From Nitrospira sp. (GTDB lineage Bacteria; Nitrospirota; Nitrospiria; Nitrospirales; Nitrospiraceae): a DNA stretch of 64,000 nucleotides. Below are positions 12,882 through 20,467 of this stretch, piece by piece. The stretch covers positions 992,001 to 1,056,000 of the forward strand of contig CP126123.1 of the NCBI GenBank assembly GCA_030123605.1. Reading direction: 5' to 3'. The translations under genes and the position numbers were made by a program. Position 1 is the first letter of the stretch. Each line of letters starts with the position of its first letter. A model generated the notes under the pieces. That model was not told where the DNA came from and ran no database searches. It worked only from the letters and a program-made list of their open reading frames with translations.

Positions 12882-13928
12882 TTAAGCCACGGCGTGTAAA
12901 ACAGGACTGTCTTGCGTTCGAACCTCGATCGAGACAAGGTCCTGTGGACCACTTCTCAGGACTAGATTGGTTCGCCAGATCAGGAAGAGTACGTTGTCGT
13001 CTGTATTGATGATCACCGTATCCAGATGGGACTGCAGATGTCGATCAGAACCCCCCCGCAATTGGACGCGACATTCCGGCGACGGCACCCCCGGTAGATT
13101 GAAACTGAGCCTTCCGTTGGGTGACGCGTTCTCGATCGAGACCGGCTCGTTCCCCTTGAGATACTGCGGTGAGATGAGGCCGGACGAAGCGGCATTAAAA
13201 AATCTGCGGTCGAAATCCTTGGGCAGCAGCGGCATCCGCTCTTTCATCCATTTCTCATCGTAGGTGCCTGCATATGCCGCTCGGGGTTGCCAATTGGGCG
13301 AGGTGAAGCCGAATCCAGCCGGTGGAACCTTGCTGCGTGTATTCTTGATTGGATGCTGAGGATCTTCCAGGTTTGGTAGTCGTATGCCCTCCTCGAATGT
13401 CCCTTTCTTGTACCGAAACCCTGTCCCAACGGGATTTCTGGACTCAAAACTGTGCCTTTCGGGATCCGGATGACTGCGATCCCATCCGCCAAACGCCCGT
13501 TCATAGGTGAGCGGGATGCGCTCAAACGGCTCCGGCTTGGTGATCCACACCATCCCGCACCTCTTGACCCAATAGCGATCGCCGATGACTCTCACGGTCT
13601 TTTCAACCGGCCCAACACGCAGTGTGACATTCACTTCTGTTGCACGAGCATTTGGCGCATAGGCCTGGCCGATCAGCACGACATCGGTGGATGGCTTGAT
13701 GAAGGCAGTCTCAGGCTCGTACTTGTAGCTGGAATGTTCCGGATCGCCCCAGCACTCACCTGCAAGGTTCACAGGCCATTGTTTTTCAGCCAGCGCTAGT
13801 CTTCGATTTGAGTCAATTGCATACCTGGCCTTCAGCACCGGCACCAACAACGGTCGTCCTTCTTCATCAGCAAGAAAAAGTGCCTCGAAAGCGAAGGGAG
13901 TTTTGTTCTCTGTGGCAGGATGACCCAT
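12882..13928 (-). CDS. DUF2169-family T6SS accessory protein
   Basis: 348 residues of the DUF2169 family, which in T6SS clusters commonly accompanies PAAR-like tips and is thought to act as an effector adaptor or chaperone. Features seen: LLVPVLKARYAID near the start, then KPSTDVVLIGQAYAP, the conserved block RIPLTYERAFGGWD with NPVGTGF, and a mostly beta-strand C-terminal half. No signal peptide or membrane segment. Lies between the immunity-type genes and the TIGR02270 gene. Cargo inferred only from context: the AHH nuclease at 15374. Confidence 0.88.
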   Translation of the reverse strand: MGHPATENKTPFAFEALFLADEEGRPLLVPVLKARYAIDSNRRLALAEKQWPVNLAGECWGDPEHSSYKYEPETAFIKPSTDVVLIGQAYAPNARATEVNVTLRVGPVEKTVRVIGDRYWVKRCGMVWITKPEPFERIPLTYERAFGGWDRSHPDPERHSFESRNPVGTGFRYKKGTFEEGIRLPNLEDPQHPIKNTRSKVPPAGFGFTSPNWQPRAAYAGTYDEKWMKERMPLLPKDFDRRFFNAASSGLISPQYLKGNEPVSIENASPNGRLSFNLPGVPSPECRVQLRGGSDRHLQSHLDTVIINTDDNVLFLIWRTNLVLRSGPQDLVSIEVRTQDSPVLHAVA

Positions 13929-13978
13929 TGCGAGCCCTTAGATCGAAACCGATTTCTATCAACAGAACTGAGCTTGCC

Positions 13979-14776
13979 CTATTCCAAGAGACGATTAGGA
14001 AAGCCGTCCGGGACGAAGGGTCGGTAGTCGGTTCGTCGGGCCATGGACGGGCACATCGTATGTTCAGGCGCGGGCGTTACCCCCAGCCGCCCGGCGAGCT
14101 TTAACAACGCGAGCCCTTCGACGAAGACACCGGACTCAGGCTCGAACGTCTCCTCTTCAGCCGCAACCGTCAGTCTCGCTGCCGCCATCTCAGCCTCGCG
14201 CGCCGCCAAGAGCTCGCCGAAGGCCGACTCGAAATCGTCCGTATCCCTTGTCAGCATCGCCTTGCAGACTGCCAGCCGAGGACTCAGGGGGCCTTCCAAC
14301 GCTCTCTCGAACCGCTCCAGAATCGCTGGGCCCTGGGCAAGGCCTTCCGTCTGGTTCAGAACCAATCCGTGTAGAAAATGAGCGTAGGCGAAATCATCCT
14401 CATACTCGTCCCTCTCATGCCATTCTTGTGGAGAGAGCCGCGCGATCGCCCCAGCCAGCTGGAACTGGTTCGCAGCGACGGCGTCGAAAAACGGCCCATT
14501 AAAGCTCGCCGCGAGATAGAAATCGGAAAGGTAGTTCTCCTGCCGGCAACGATCGAGGAAATATTGCCGCGTCTGTGCGCTTCGGATTAGGTTATGGAAG
14601 AATTCATCGATATCGCCCTCGACGAGAAGCGAGCAAATGCCGAGAGCGCGATAGTGGCGAGAGATCTCGTGACAGCGCTTCCCGATCGATTGGATCGAGG
14701 GATCGCGCTCCACGAACTCAATTAGGAAGTTCAGGTAGAGCAACAACTGATCGTGCAGCTCGAGCAGATTCGTCAC
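13979..14776 (-). CDS. Imm49-like candidate immunity protein
   Basis: 265 residues, GTG start, all-helical in appearance, cytoplasmic. The C-terminal part (CKAMLTRDTDDFESAFGEL, FVEGLALLKLA, then TMCPSMAR) resembles the Imm49 group of polymorphic-toxin immunity proteins. It starts 9 bp after the Imm11-type gene and is read with it and the AHH toxin, which supports an immunity role. Only one toxin is visible for two immunity-type genes, so this one could protect against a second, lost or distant toxin. Family assignment is from memory and moderate. Confidence 0.55.
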   Translation of the reverse strand: MTNLLELHDQLLLYLNFLIEFVERDPSIQSIGKRCHEISRHYRALGICSLLVEGDIDEFFHNLIRSAQTRQYFLDRCRQENYLSDFYLAASFNGPFFDAVAANQFQLAGAIARLSPQEWHERDEYEDDFAYAHFLHGLVLNQTEGLAQGPAILERFERALEGPLSPRLAVCKAMLTRDTDDFESAFGELLAAREAEMAAARLTVAAEEETFEPESGVFVEGLALLKLAGRLGVTPAPEHTMCPSMARRTDYRPFVPDGFPNRLLE

Positions 14777-14785
14777 ATGAAGGTC

Positions 14786-15361
14786 CTAGGTGGCATACTG
14801 ATCAACTTCACCGAACTTAGCTCCAGTGATTCCGGCGTCTATGAGCTTCTGTGCCAGCGATCGGTAGACAATCGGAATCTTTGGATATTTTTTCATCCGA
14901 AAAAGGCGGACATCCGGATCAATTCGGCGCTCGTCAATCACTAGCCGCTTTACAATACTGAAGTATTCCGGATTGATCCGATTCTCCTTGTACTCGCTCC
15001 GCTCCAGATCGATACAGTCCTGCAAGCCAATCTGATTGAGGATAAAGTACCTTTCCTTAACTAACCGGTCCTTGTGATTAATAATGTTGACCGCAAGAAA
15101 TTCATTATTTTGTAGTTTCTCGGTTTCGAGCAGGTTCTTGACCTTTTCCGATACCACCAGAAGACTGCCAACATTCCACAAACAATCCTCCAGGCGGATA
15201 TGGGTCTTGCGTTCCTTATCCATAAAGTAGGAGGCGGTTTCTGGCCAGTTCGTAAGCCGAGTGATACCACGAAGAAGTTGAAAATCATCCTCCACGTTTT
15301 GTACCGAGCCGAGACGACAAACGTTTTGCCCCGGTTTCACACCCCAATATTGGTAGTTCAC
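14786..15361 (-). CDS. Imm11 / DUF1629-type immunity protein
   Basis: 191 residues, GTG start with GGAGG 6 nt before. The pattern LWNVGSLLVVSEKVKNLLE, then FILNQIGLQDCIDLERSEY, DERRIDPDVRLFRMKKYP and AGITGAKF is typical of DUF1629 (Imm11) proteins, found beside polymorphic toxins in T6SS and contact-dependent loci. It follows the AHH nuclease by 12 bp and is the best candidate for its neutraliser. The gene is clearly more AT-rich than its neighbours, which suggests recent transfer with the toxin. Confidence 0.78.
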   Translation of the reverse strand: MNYQYWGVKPGQNVCRLGSVQNVEDDFQLLRGITRLTNWPETASYFMDKERKTHIRLEDCLWNVGSLLVVSEKVKNLLETEKLQNNEFLAVNIINHKDRLVKERYFILNQIGLQDCIDLERSEYKENRINPEYFSIVKRLVIDERRIDPDVRLFRMKKYPKIPIVYRSLAQKLIDAGITGAKFGEVDQYAT

Positions 15362-15373
15362 ACTATCCTCCGT

Positions 15374-16069
15374 TCAAAGTGGATTCTCAGGATCGGCAGC
15401 CATTGAAAACGGGTGGTACCATGTATCATTACCCGCATCAAAGCGCCTCGGCCATTCCTTCTCGGTCCCCTCCCCGCGTTGACCACGCGCCTCTAGCGTG
15501 GACATAAAATGCTTGGCAGCGTCATCCAGCTGACCCTTTATCGACTCGGGATTGATTTTATGCTCTTCCTTCTTTTCGTTAAGATGATCCCATATCTCGG
15601 TTTTTAAAAAGTCTGTAACCTCACAGTTGAAGTCGACGTGCCCCCAGCTGACCGGATTGTGTGCCGGGTGGTTCTTGGGGCCGGAGAATTTCGAAGTCAG
15701 CCTCTTGACTAAGACGTTGATCCTGGCTGACCGATACTTGGACGTCGAAATGACCTCCCCGCCCGAACCCGTGTTCTTTATTTTTTCTGCGAGGATATAG
15801 TCCCAAATTGTCGGCAGCCCCATCATGTTATCTTTCGCGTTGAGGTCCCATTTCGTAATCCACTTGCAATTCTCGATGTACTTCGCCTTCTCCTCATTTA
15901 CCTGTTTTGCAATCGTCGCCCCTTGGAGGGTCACCCCCGGCAGCACATGGTGCGCCTGCCACATCCCGTCGTGGTAACCATGGCGACACCCCTTGCAGAT
16001 CTTGCGGTAGTCCTTCGACTTCTCGAAGACCCCTTGCTTCGCTACGGTCGCAGTGAAATGGTCTGGCAT
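15374..16069 (-). CDS. AHH-type HNH/Endo VII nuclease toxin, probable T6SS effector
   Basis: 231 residues. The core ICKGCRHGYHDGMWQAHHVL has the AHH triad (Ala39-His40-His41) of the HNH/Endo VII nuclease family after a CxxC pair (Cys25, Cys28) that may bind zinc. The family cuts DNA or RNA in target cells. There is no fused PAAR, VgrG or signal sequence, so delivery should depend on the separate PAAR tip and adaptors encoded just upstream. The start at 16069 is chosen for the GGGGCGGGGAG site before it; the longer frame overlaps the ketosynthase-like gene. Lower GC than flanking T6SS genes. Confidence 0.75.
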   Translation of the reverse strand: MPDHFTATVAKQGVFEKSKDYRKICKGCRHGYHDGMWQAHHVLPGVTLQGATIAKQVNEEKAKYIENCKWITKWDLNAKDNMMGLPTIWDYILAEKIKNTGSGGEVISTSKYRSARINVLVKRLTSKFSGPKNHPAHNPVSWGHVDFNCEVTDFLKTEIWDHLNEKKEEHKINPESIKGQLDDAAKHFMSTLEARGQRGEGTEKEWPRRFDAGNDTWYHPFSMAADPENPL

Positions 16070-16089
16070 TCTCTCCCCGCCCCCATCGA

Positions 16090-17241
16090 TCATGAAGGTC
16101 GATAAACGCACCCGGCCCCTTTGAACCCGCTGTCAGATGAGGCCCAAACTCCGATCCGTTCGCCGCGAGTGTAGCCCCTCGCGAACGCCTGCTCCGCCAT
16201 CACAATTGAGACGGCGCCAGCCGCTGCCCCGGTTTCACCGAAAGATACGGATGGGAACCACTCTTCAACTTCTTTAATCGCCCCGCTGGCCCGAAGCCGC
16301 ACCAATGCGCAGCCCCACTCCATCGCGCGCCATCGATCCCCATTGAGTCCACCGATCATCACGCGCAAGGCCCCGGTTTTCTCGTCCTCTGACGCCACCG
16401 CCCGTGCCACGACCTCGGCTAGCGCTACGCCCGCCGACGGGACATTGCCGAAACGATGAATCGGCTCTCTTGTGACCGCCAAGGCTCCTAGTGCGACCGG
16501 CACGTTTGACGTGCGTTCACGGGCGCGGTCAAGCCGCTCGATTAGCACAAACGCGGCTGCCTCGCCTGGAATTAATCCGCTCGGGTTATCCGGCCCCTTG
16601 AGAAGACCAAGCTCGCTCAAGAGCGCCAACCGCTCTGGATCGCTGTTGCTGTCGATCCCTCCGACGAGGCATTGGTCCAGCGCTCCACGTCGCACAAGGT
16701 CTGCGGTCTCTTGGATGAGCCCGAATACACCGGCCTCATCTCCAAACAGGACCCGGCAATGCTCCGGCGGAATGGCGAGATCGGAGAACCGAAGCAGGAG
16801 GGATGGTAACTCAGCGCGCAATCTGGCCTCACGGTTTTTGGCCTCGCTCGTATCGAGCGACTCCTCCTCGTCGGTCGCGTCAGGGTGGACAGCGCGTTGA
16901 ACCAGCGCCTGCTCGCGGTAGTAGCTGCTCGCCAGGTTTATAAACAGCCCGGTACGGGCGAGCGTCGATACGGGTAGCGCCACGCGCGCCTGCAGGTCCT
17001 GTAGCGCTATCGTCCCCAGACGGGCTAGTCTCCCGATCCCTTGGAATCCTCCCGCGCCCTGCGTCACGCGATGCCCAATCATTGGAATTGGCGCCTTTGA
17101 CTGCTCGTCCCATAGCGTGTAGTTATCGAGCTCAGCCGCCCGACTAAGCCCCGCCCGGGCGGCGGCACACGCACTGGCGGCATCCCACCCCAAGCTCGAG
17201 GCCATGCCCACAGCGGTGATGGCGACGACGTCGGTTGTCAT
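16090..17241 (-). CDS. Ketosynthase-like (thiolase-fold) protein without catalytic residues
   Basis: 383 residues with the overall pattern of beta-ketoacyl synthases: ITAVGMASSLGW at the start, LVGGIDSNSDPERLALL, LIPGEAAAFVLIERL and a GETGAAAGAVSIVMAE end. The catalytic residues are absent: the Cys-bearing nucleophile elbow is replaced by FGDEAGVFG, the HGTGT motif by GGLNGDRW, and the last His by SFGETGAAAG. It therefore should not condense acyl chains. Read between the PAAR tip (4 bp) and the AHH nuclease (20 bp), it is more likely an adaptor or scaffold. The start at 17241 has AAGGAG upstream; the longer frame overlaps the PAAR gene. Confidence 0.75.
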   Translation of the reverse strand: MTTDVVAITAVGMASSLGWDAASACAAARAGLSRAAELDNYTLWDEQSKAPIPMIGHRVTQGAGGFQGIGRLARLGTIALQDLQARVALPVSTLARTGLFINLASSYYREQALVQRAVHPDATDEEESLDTSEAKNREARLRAELPSLLLRFSDLAIPPEHCRVLFGDEAGVFGLIQETADLVRRGALDQCLVGGIDSNSDPERLALLSELGLLKGPDNPSGLIPGEAAAFVLIERLDRARERTSNVPVALGALAVTREPIHRFGNVPSAGVALAEVVARAVASEDEKTGALRVMIGGLNGDRWRAMEWGCALVRLRASGAIKEVEEWFPSVSFGETGAAAGAVSIVMAEQAFARGYTRGERIGVWASSDSGFKGAGCVYRPS

Positions 17242-17245
17242 ACGG

Positions 17246-17707
17246 TCAATACTCCTTGTCACAGATAAAGCAGACCGGCTTTTCATGCGATGGAACACCG
17301 ACTGTTGGGGGCTGAATCAGCGGAAACGGCGGCGTGTTCTTATCATTGTGCAACATCAGATCGAACGCCCGTGCGACGTTTTTCCCTTCGACTTTCACAT
17401 CGAATGAAAAGTTGACGAACTCCGCCTTTCCCTTGATCTTGTTCGAGACCACGCCTCCGCCTGCGCTCCCCGCTTCGTCTCCCGTACTCGTAGAAAAATT
17501 TGAGTCCTTGAGGCAGATCGGATTGCCGTCACACTTGACGGTCTTGCTCCCTTTTGCGGTATCAGAGGACTTGGCAATATTCGGGTACGGTATCGGCACA
17601 GGTCCTCCAGGGGTGGGGGTCTTGCAGACGTCCGGAAACGCGGTTGTCACGCCGCCGCTGTCCTTGTGCACGACTGAGAGGCCGTTCACTCCCACGGTCA
17701 CGCCCAT
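17246..17707 (-). CDS. DUF4150 PAAR-like T6SS spike-tip protein
   Basis: 153 residues starting MGVTVGVNGLSVVHKDSGGV and continuing FPDVCKTPTPGGPVPIPYPN, the hallmark of DUF4150 PAAR-like proteins that cap the VgrG spike, often with bound metal. Cys/His residues near the C-terminus (PVCFICDKE) may be ligands. No toxin domain is fused, so it probably carries cargo with partner proteins. Downstream are the ketosynthase-like, AHH, immunity and DUF2169 genes. Confidence 0.9.
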   Translation of the reverse strand: MGVTVGVNGLSVVHKDSGGVTTAFPDVCKTPTPGGPVPIPYPNIAKSSDTAKGSKTVKCDGNPICLKDSNFSTSTGDEAGSAGGGVVSNKIKGKAEFVNFSFDVKVEGKNVARAFDLMLHNDKNTPPFPLIQPPTVGVPSHEKPVCFICDKEY

Positions 17708-17764
17708 ATCGACTCCATAGCATGCTGAGACTTCGAGACCCTCTGGTCCTCGAAGTCCAATCTC

Positions 17765-18271
17765 TCAATTAATCAGGACGCTGGCGCCCTTGATCTTGTT
17801 GGCGCCTGACGCCCGGCTCACGATCTCAGTTCCTTTCACCAGGATCTTTCCATCCTTCCGGAGCGTCATCGTGCCCTTTCCGCAACGCAGGACAATCTCT
17901 TCCTGCGCCTCAAACAGAAGTTTCTTCCCATCAAGGCTCACGTCACGCATGGGACCAGTGGGAGAAGATATCGCGGCTTGACGATCAGGCGAAGCGACCG
18001 TGTCGCGAATGATCCCCACAATGATCGGCAAAGAGGGGTCGCCGCCCTCGAACAGCAACAGCACGGGAATGTCGTCTAAGCGACCATCAAGCAACGTTGC
18101 CGGCAGTTCGATAATCGATCGGGCTTCGATGGGGCCAAGCTTGTTCCCCGGATAATCAACACGAGGTCGTCCCTCTTTCGTAATCTCGGTAATCTTTCCC
18201 ACAGACATGAACTTTTCTTCATTTTTCTGCGAAGGAAGCCAATCGAGTATTTCCATTAACGTAGTAGCCAT
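17765..18271 (-). CDS. DUF6484-type T6SS-associated protein
   Basis: 168 residues. A beta-rich N-terminal domain (SVGKITEITKEGRPRVDYPG, DIPVLLLFEGGDPSLPIIVG) resembles the OB-like part of VgrG/gp5 tips, followed by a region resembling the VgrG C-terminal needle (EEIVLRCGKGTMTLRKDGKI). It begins 1 nt after vgrG and precedes the PAAR gene, so it is probably part of, or helps mount, the spike. Family assignment recalled. Confidence 0.75.
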   Translation of the reverse strand: MATTLMEILDWLPSQKNEEKFMSVGKITEITKEGRPRVDYPGNKLGPIEARSIIELPATLLDGRLDDIPVLLLFEGGDPSLPIIVGIIRDTVASPDRQAAISSPTGPMRDVSLDGKKLLFEAQEEIVLRCGKGTMTLRKDGKILVKGTEIVSRASGANKIKGASVLIN

Positions 18272-18272
18272 G

Positions 18273-20462
18273 TCAGTTCACCGATACCTTACTGCCCTTG
18301 ATAATGACGTCCCCGCTTCCTTCGATGGTCAGCTTCTTGCCTTTTATGGTCATGTTCCCGTTCTTTTGCATCGTGATTTCGGCGTTGCCGGTTTTAATGT
18401 GGATTTGATCTTGGGCGACAAGCTGTATTTTTTGCGCATTGAGAATGTACTCTTTCGTCACCGACTCCTTGTGCTGACCTCCGACGGTTTCTGATAAGTC
18501 TTTGCTGACTGCCACGATCTGGCTCTTCCCTATCGTCTCATTGCGATTGCCCCCGACGTTCAGGGCGCTCACTAATCCAATGTTTTCTGATTTTGCTCCT
18601 CCGACCGACTCGGCTTTCGCGCCACCAACCGTTTCGGCCATTGCCGCCCCCACCGTGATTGCGAGGGCCCCTCCGACCGTCAGCTCCATCGCGCCACCGA
18701 CGGTCTCGGCATAGTTAATCAGCACCGTCTCGGTAAGGGTTGAGCCGACCATAATGTTCATGCTGCCGTCGATCTTCTCAGTATGTCCGCCGGCGATGCT
18801 GATCGTTTTATTGCCGCCGACTGCCTCTGCCTTGTTGTTGCCGACCTGGAGGGTCCGGTCGTGCGTCACCGATTCAGCTCGATCGTTCCTGACCGCGATC
18901 GTCTGGTCATGCTCAACAATGAGGTTCTTGTCCTTTTGGGCATGGATGAAAATCTCTTCACTCCCCTTCCCATCTTCGAACCGAATCTCGTTCGACCCTC
19001 CGCCGCCGGTGGAGCTGTTGGACTTGATGGTGCTCTTGGTCTTCTCGCTTGGCAGGGCATAGGGCGGCATGTTGTCGCCGTTGTAGACCCGTCCCGTGAC
19101 GATCGGCTGATGGGGATCCCCTTGCAGAAACTCCACCAAGACTTCCTGCCCGATCCGTGGAATGAACATGGCACCCCAACTCGCGCCGGCCCAGACCTGC
19201 GCCACCCGTACCCAGCAGGAGCTTTTTTCGTCTCGGCCCCCCACACGGTCCCAGTGGAACTGAACCTTCACGCGCCCATACCTATCCGTATAGACCTCTT
19301 CTCCTTTTGGACCGACCACGATGGCAGTCTGCGGCCCCTGGATCTTGGGTCTCGCCGTGATCGAGGGAGGACGGAACGGGATATCGGAAGGAATACAGTC
19401 AAACCTGTTCTCGTAGGGCGGCTCGTTCGCGACGTTGCCGGCAGTTTCTGCACCCAACACCTGTTGCTGATTTCCCTTGTGCGTGACCCTCACGACTAGG
19501 TATTCGCGATTCAGATCGGACCGGTGGCATTGGTCCAGGGTAAAACGATAACCGGGGATGATCCGGCAGCAATCGCTCTGACCGGCACCCAATTGTCTGA
19601 TTGCCTGCGCCTCCTCCAGCCGCACCTTGGCCAAGTGACTCCGCTCGCTGTTGTCCCGGCATTCGCCAAGATAGTCGTAGGCCTCCAACTTGCCGTCGCT
19701 CTTGGCCTGCGCGTCTCCCGTGACATTCAAACGTGGCTTTTCGAAATCAAAATCCCGCAGTTTGACGGCCCCGCATCGGATCTGCCGGTGGTAGGAAAAG
19801 AAGGAAATATGTTCGTCGGTGGATACGCCGGCGGTGGCCGCCGCATGGTAGGCAATCGATGAGGAGCCGGACGGCGTCGCATAGGCGGAAGGATCATCGC
19901 CCATCACCAACACATGGTTGGTGTCACTGTGTTCGAAGAAATACCAGATCCCGCACTCCTCCATGAGCCGGCTGATGAAATTGAGGTCCGACTCACCGTA
20001 TTGAACACAGTAGGTTCGATCCTTGTAGCGGCCGACATTCAACGCAAACCGGAATTGATTGGCTGTCAAGCCCGCATCGAGGAGCACCTGTTTGATGATG
20101 TCCGGAATGGTCTTATCCTGGAAAATCCGGCAGTCGACTCGAAGGCCCAACTTCCAGATCGCCGGCACGATCTCTGCCCGGTAGAGGCTCCATTTCCCCT
20201 CTTTTCCAGTTTGCTCGAACAGGCTGACGATTCCATGGACGGACCGCGTCCCCTTGATTCCACGCACGGTGAGCAGGGCCGGCTGGCCGACGACTTGATC
20301 GAAATCAATCTTCTGGTCCGACGAGGCCAAGTCCAGGTTGAAACGGAAGACTTGGGAGAGGCCTTCGTGGCCCTCGAATCGAAGGACCCTGAGCTTATCC
20401 GCCGGATAGCCGCCGGCCTTGAAGACATGCGGCGCTTCCGTTGTGATCTCCACGATAGGCAT
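18273..20462 (-). CDS. tssI: Type VI secretion spike protein VgrG (TssI)
   Basis: 729 residues. The N-terminal gp27-like region includes FEGHEGLSQVFRFNLDLAS; the gp5-like OB fold has YGRVKVQFHWDR and SCWVRVAQVWAG; a long C-terminal needle follows from about residue 480 with repeated ETVGGA / ESVGGA units typical of the triple beta-helix. No toxin domain is appended: the end (IKGKKLTIEGSGDVIIKGSK) still reads as beta-helix. It forms the puncturing tip on the Hcp tube. Starts 5 bp after clpV; the DUF6484 gene follows at 1 bp. Confidence 0.97.
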   Translation of the reverse strand: MPIVEITTEAPHVFKAGGYPADKLRVLRFEGHEGLSQVFRFNLDLASSDQKIDFDQVVGQPALLTVRGIKGTRSVHGIVSLFEQTGKEGKWSLYRAEIVPAIWKLGLRVDCRIFQDKTIPDIIKQVLLDAGLTANQFRFALNVGRYKDRTYCVQYGESDLNFISRLMEECGIWYFFEHSDTNHVLVMGDDPSAYATPSGSSSIAYHAAATAGVSTDEHISFFSYHRQIRCGAVKLRDFDFEKPRLNVTGDAQAKSDGKLEAYDYLGECRDNSERSHLAKVRLEEAQAIRQLGAGQSDCCRIIPGYRFTLDQCHRSDLNREYLVVRVTHKGNQQQVLGAETAGNVANEPPYENRFDCIPSDIPFRPPSITARPKIQGPQTAIVVGPKGEEVYTDRYGRVKVQFHWDRVGGRDEKSSCWVRVAQVWAGASWGAMFIPRIGQEVLVEFLQGDPHQPIVTGRVYNGDNMPPYALPSEKTKSTIKSNSSTGGGGSNEIRFEDGKGSEEIFIHAQKDKNLIVEHDQTIAVRNDRAESVTHDRTLQVGNNKAEAVGGNKTISIAGGHTEKIDGSMNIMVGSTLTETVLINYAETVGGAMELTVGGALAITVGAAMAETVGGAKAESVGGAKSENIGLVSALNVGGNRNETIGKSQIVAVSKDLSETVGGQHKESVTKEYILNAQKIQLVAQDQIHIKTGNAEITMQKNGNMTIKGKKLTIEGSGDVIIKGSKVSVN

Positions 20463-20467
20463 GGTCG

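Noticed and set aside
18560..18860. Tandem DNA repeat or CRISPR-like array
   Set aside because: The repetition lies within vgrG and encodes the ETVGGA beta-helix needle; no spacers or cas genes.
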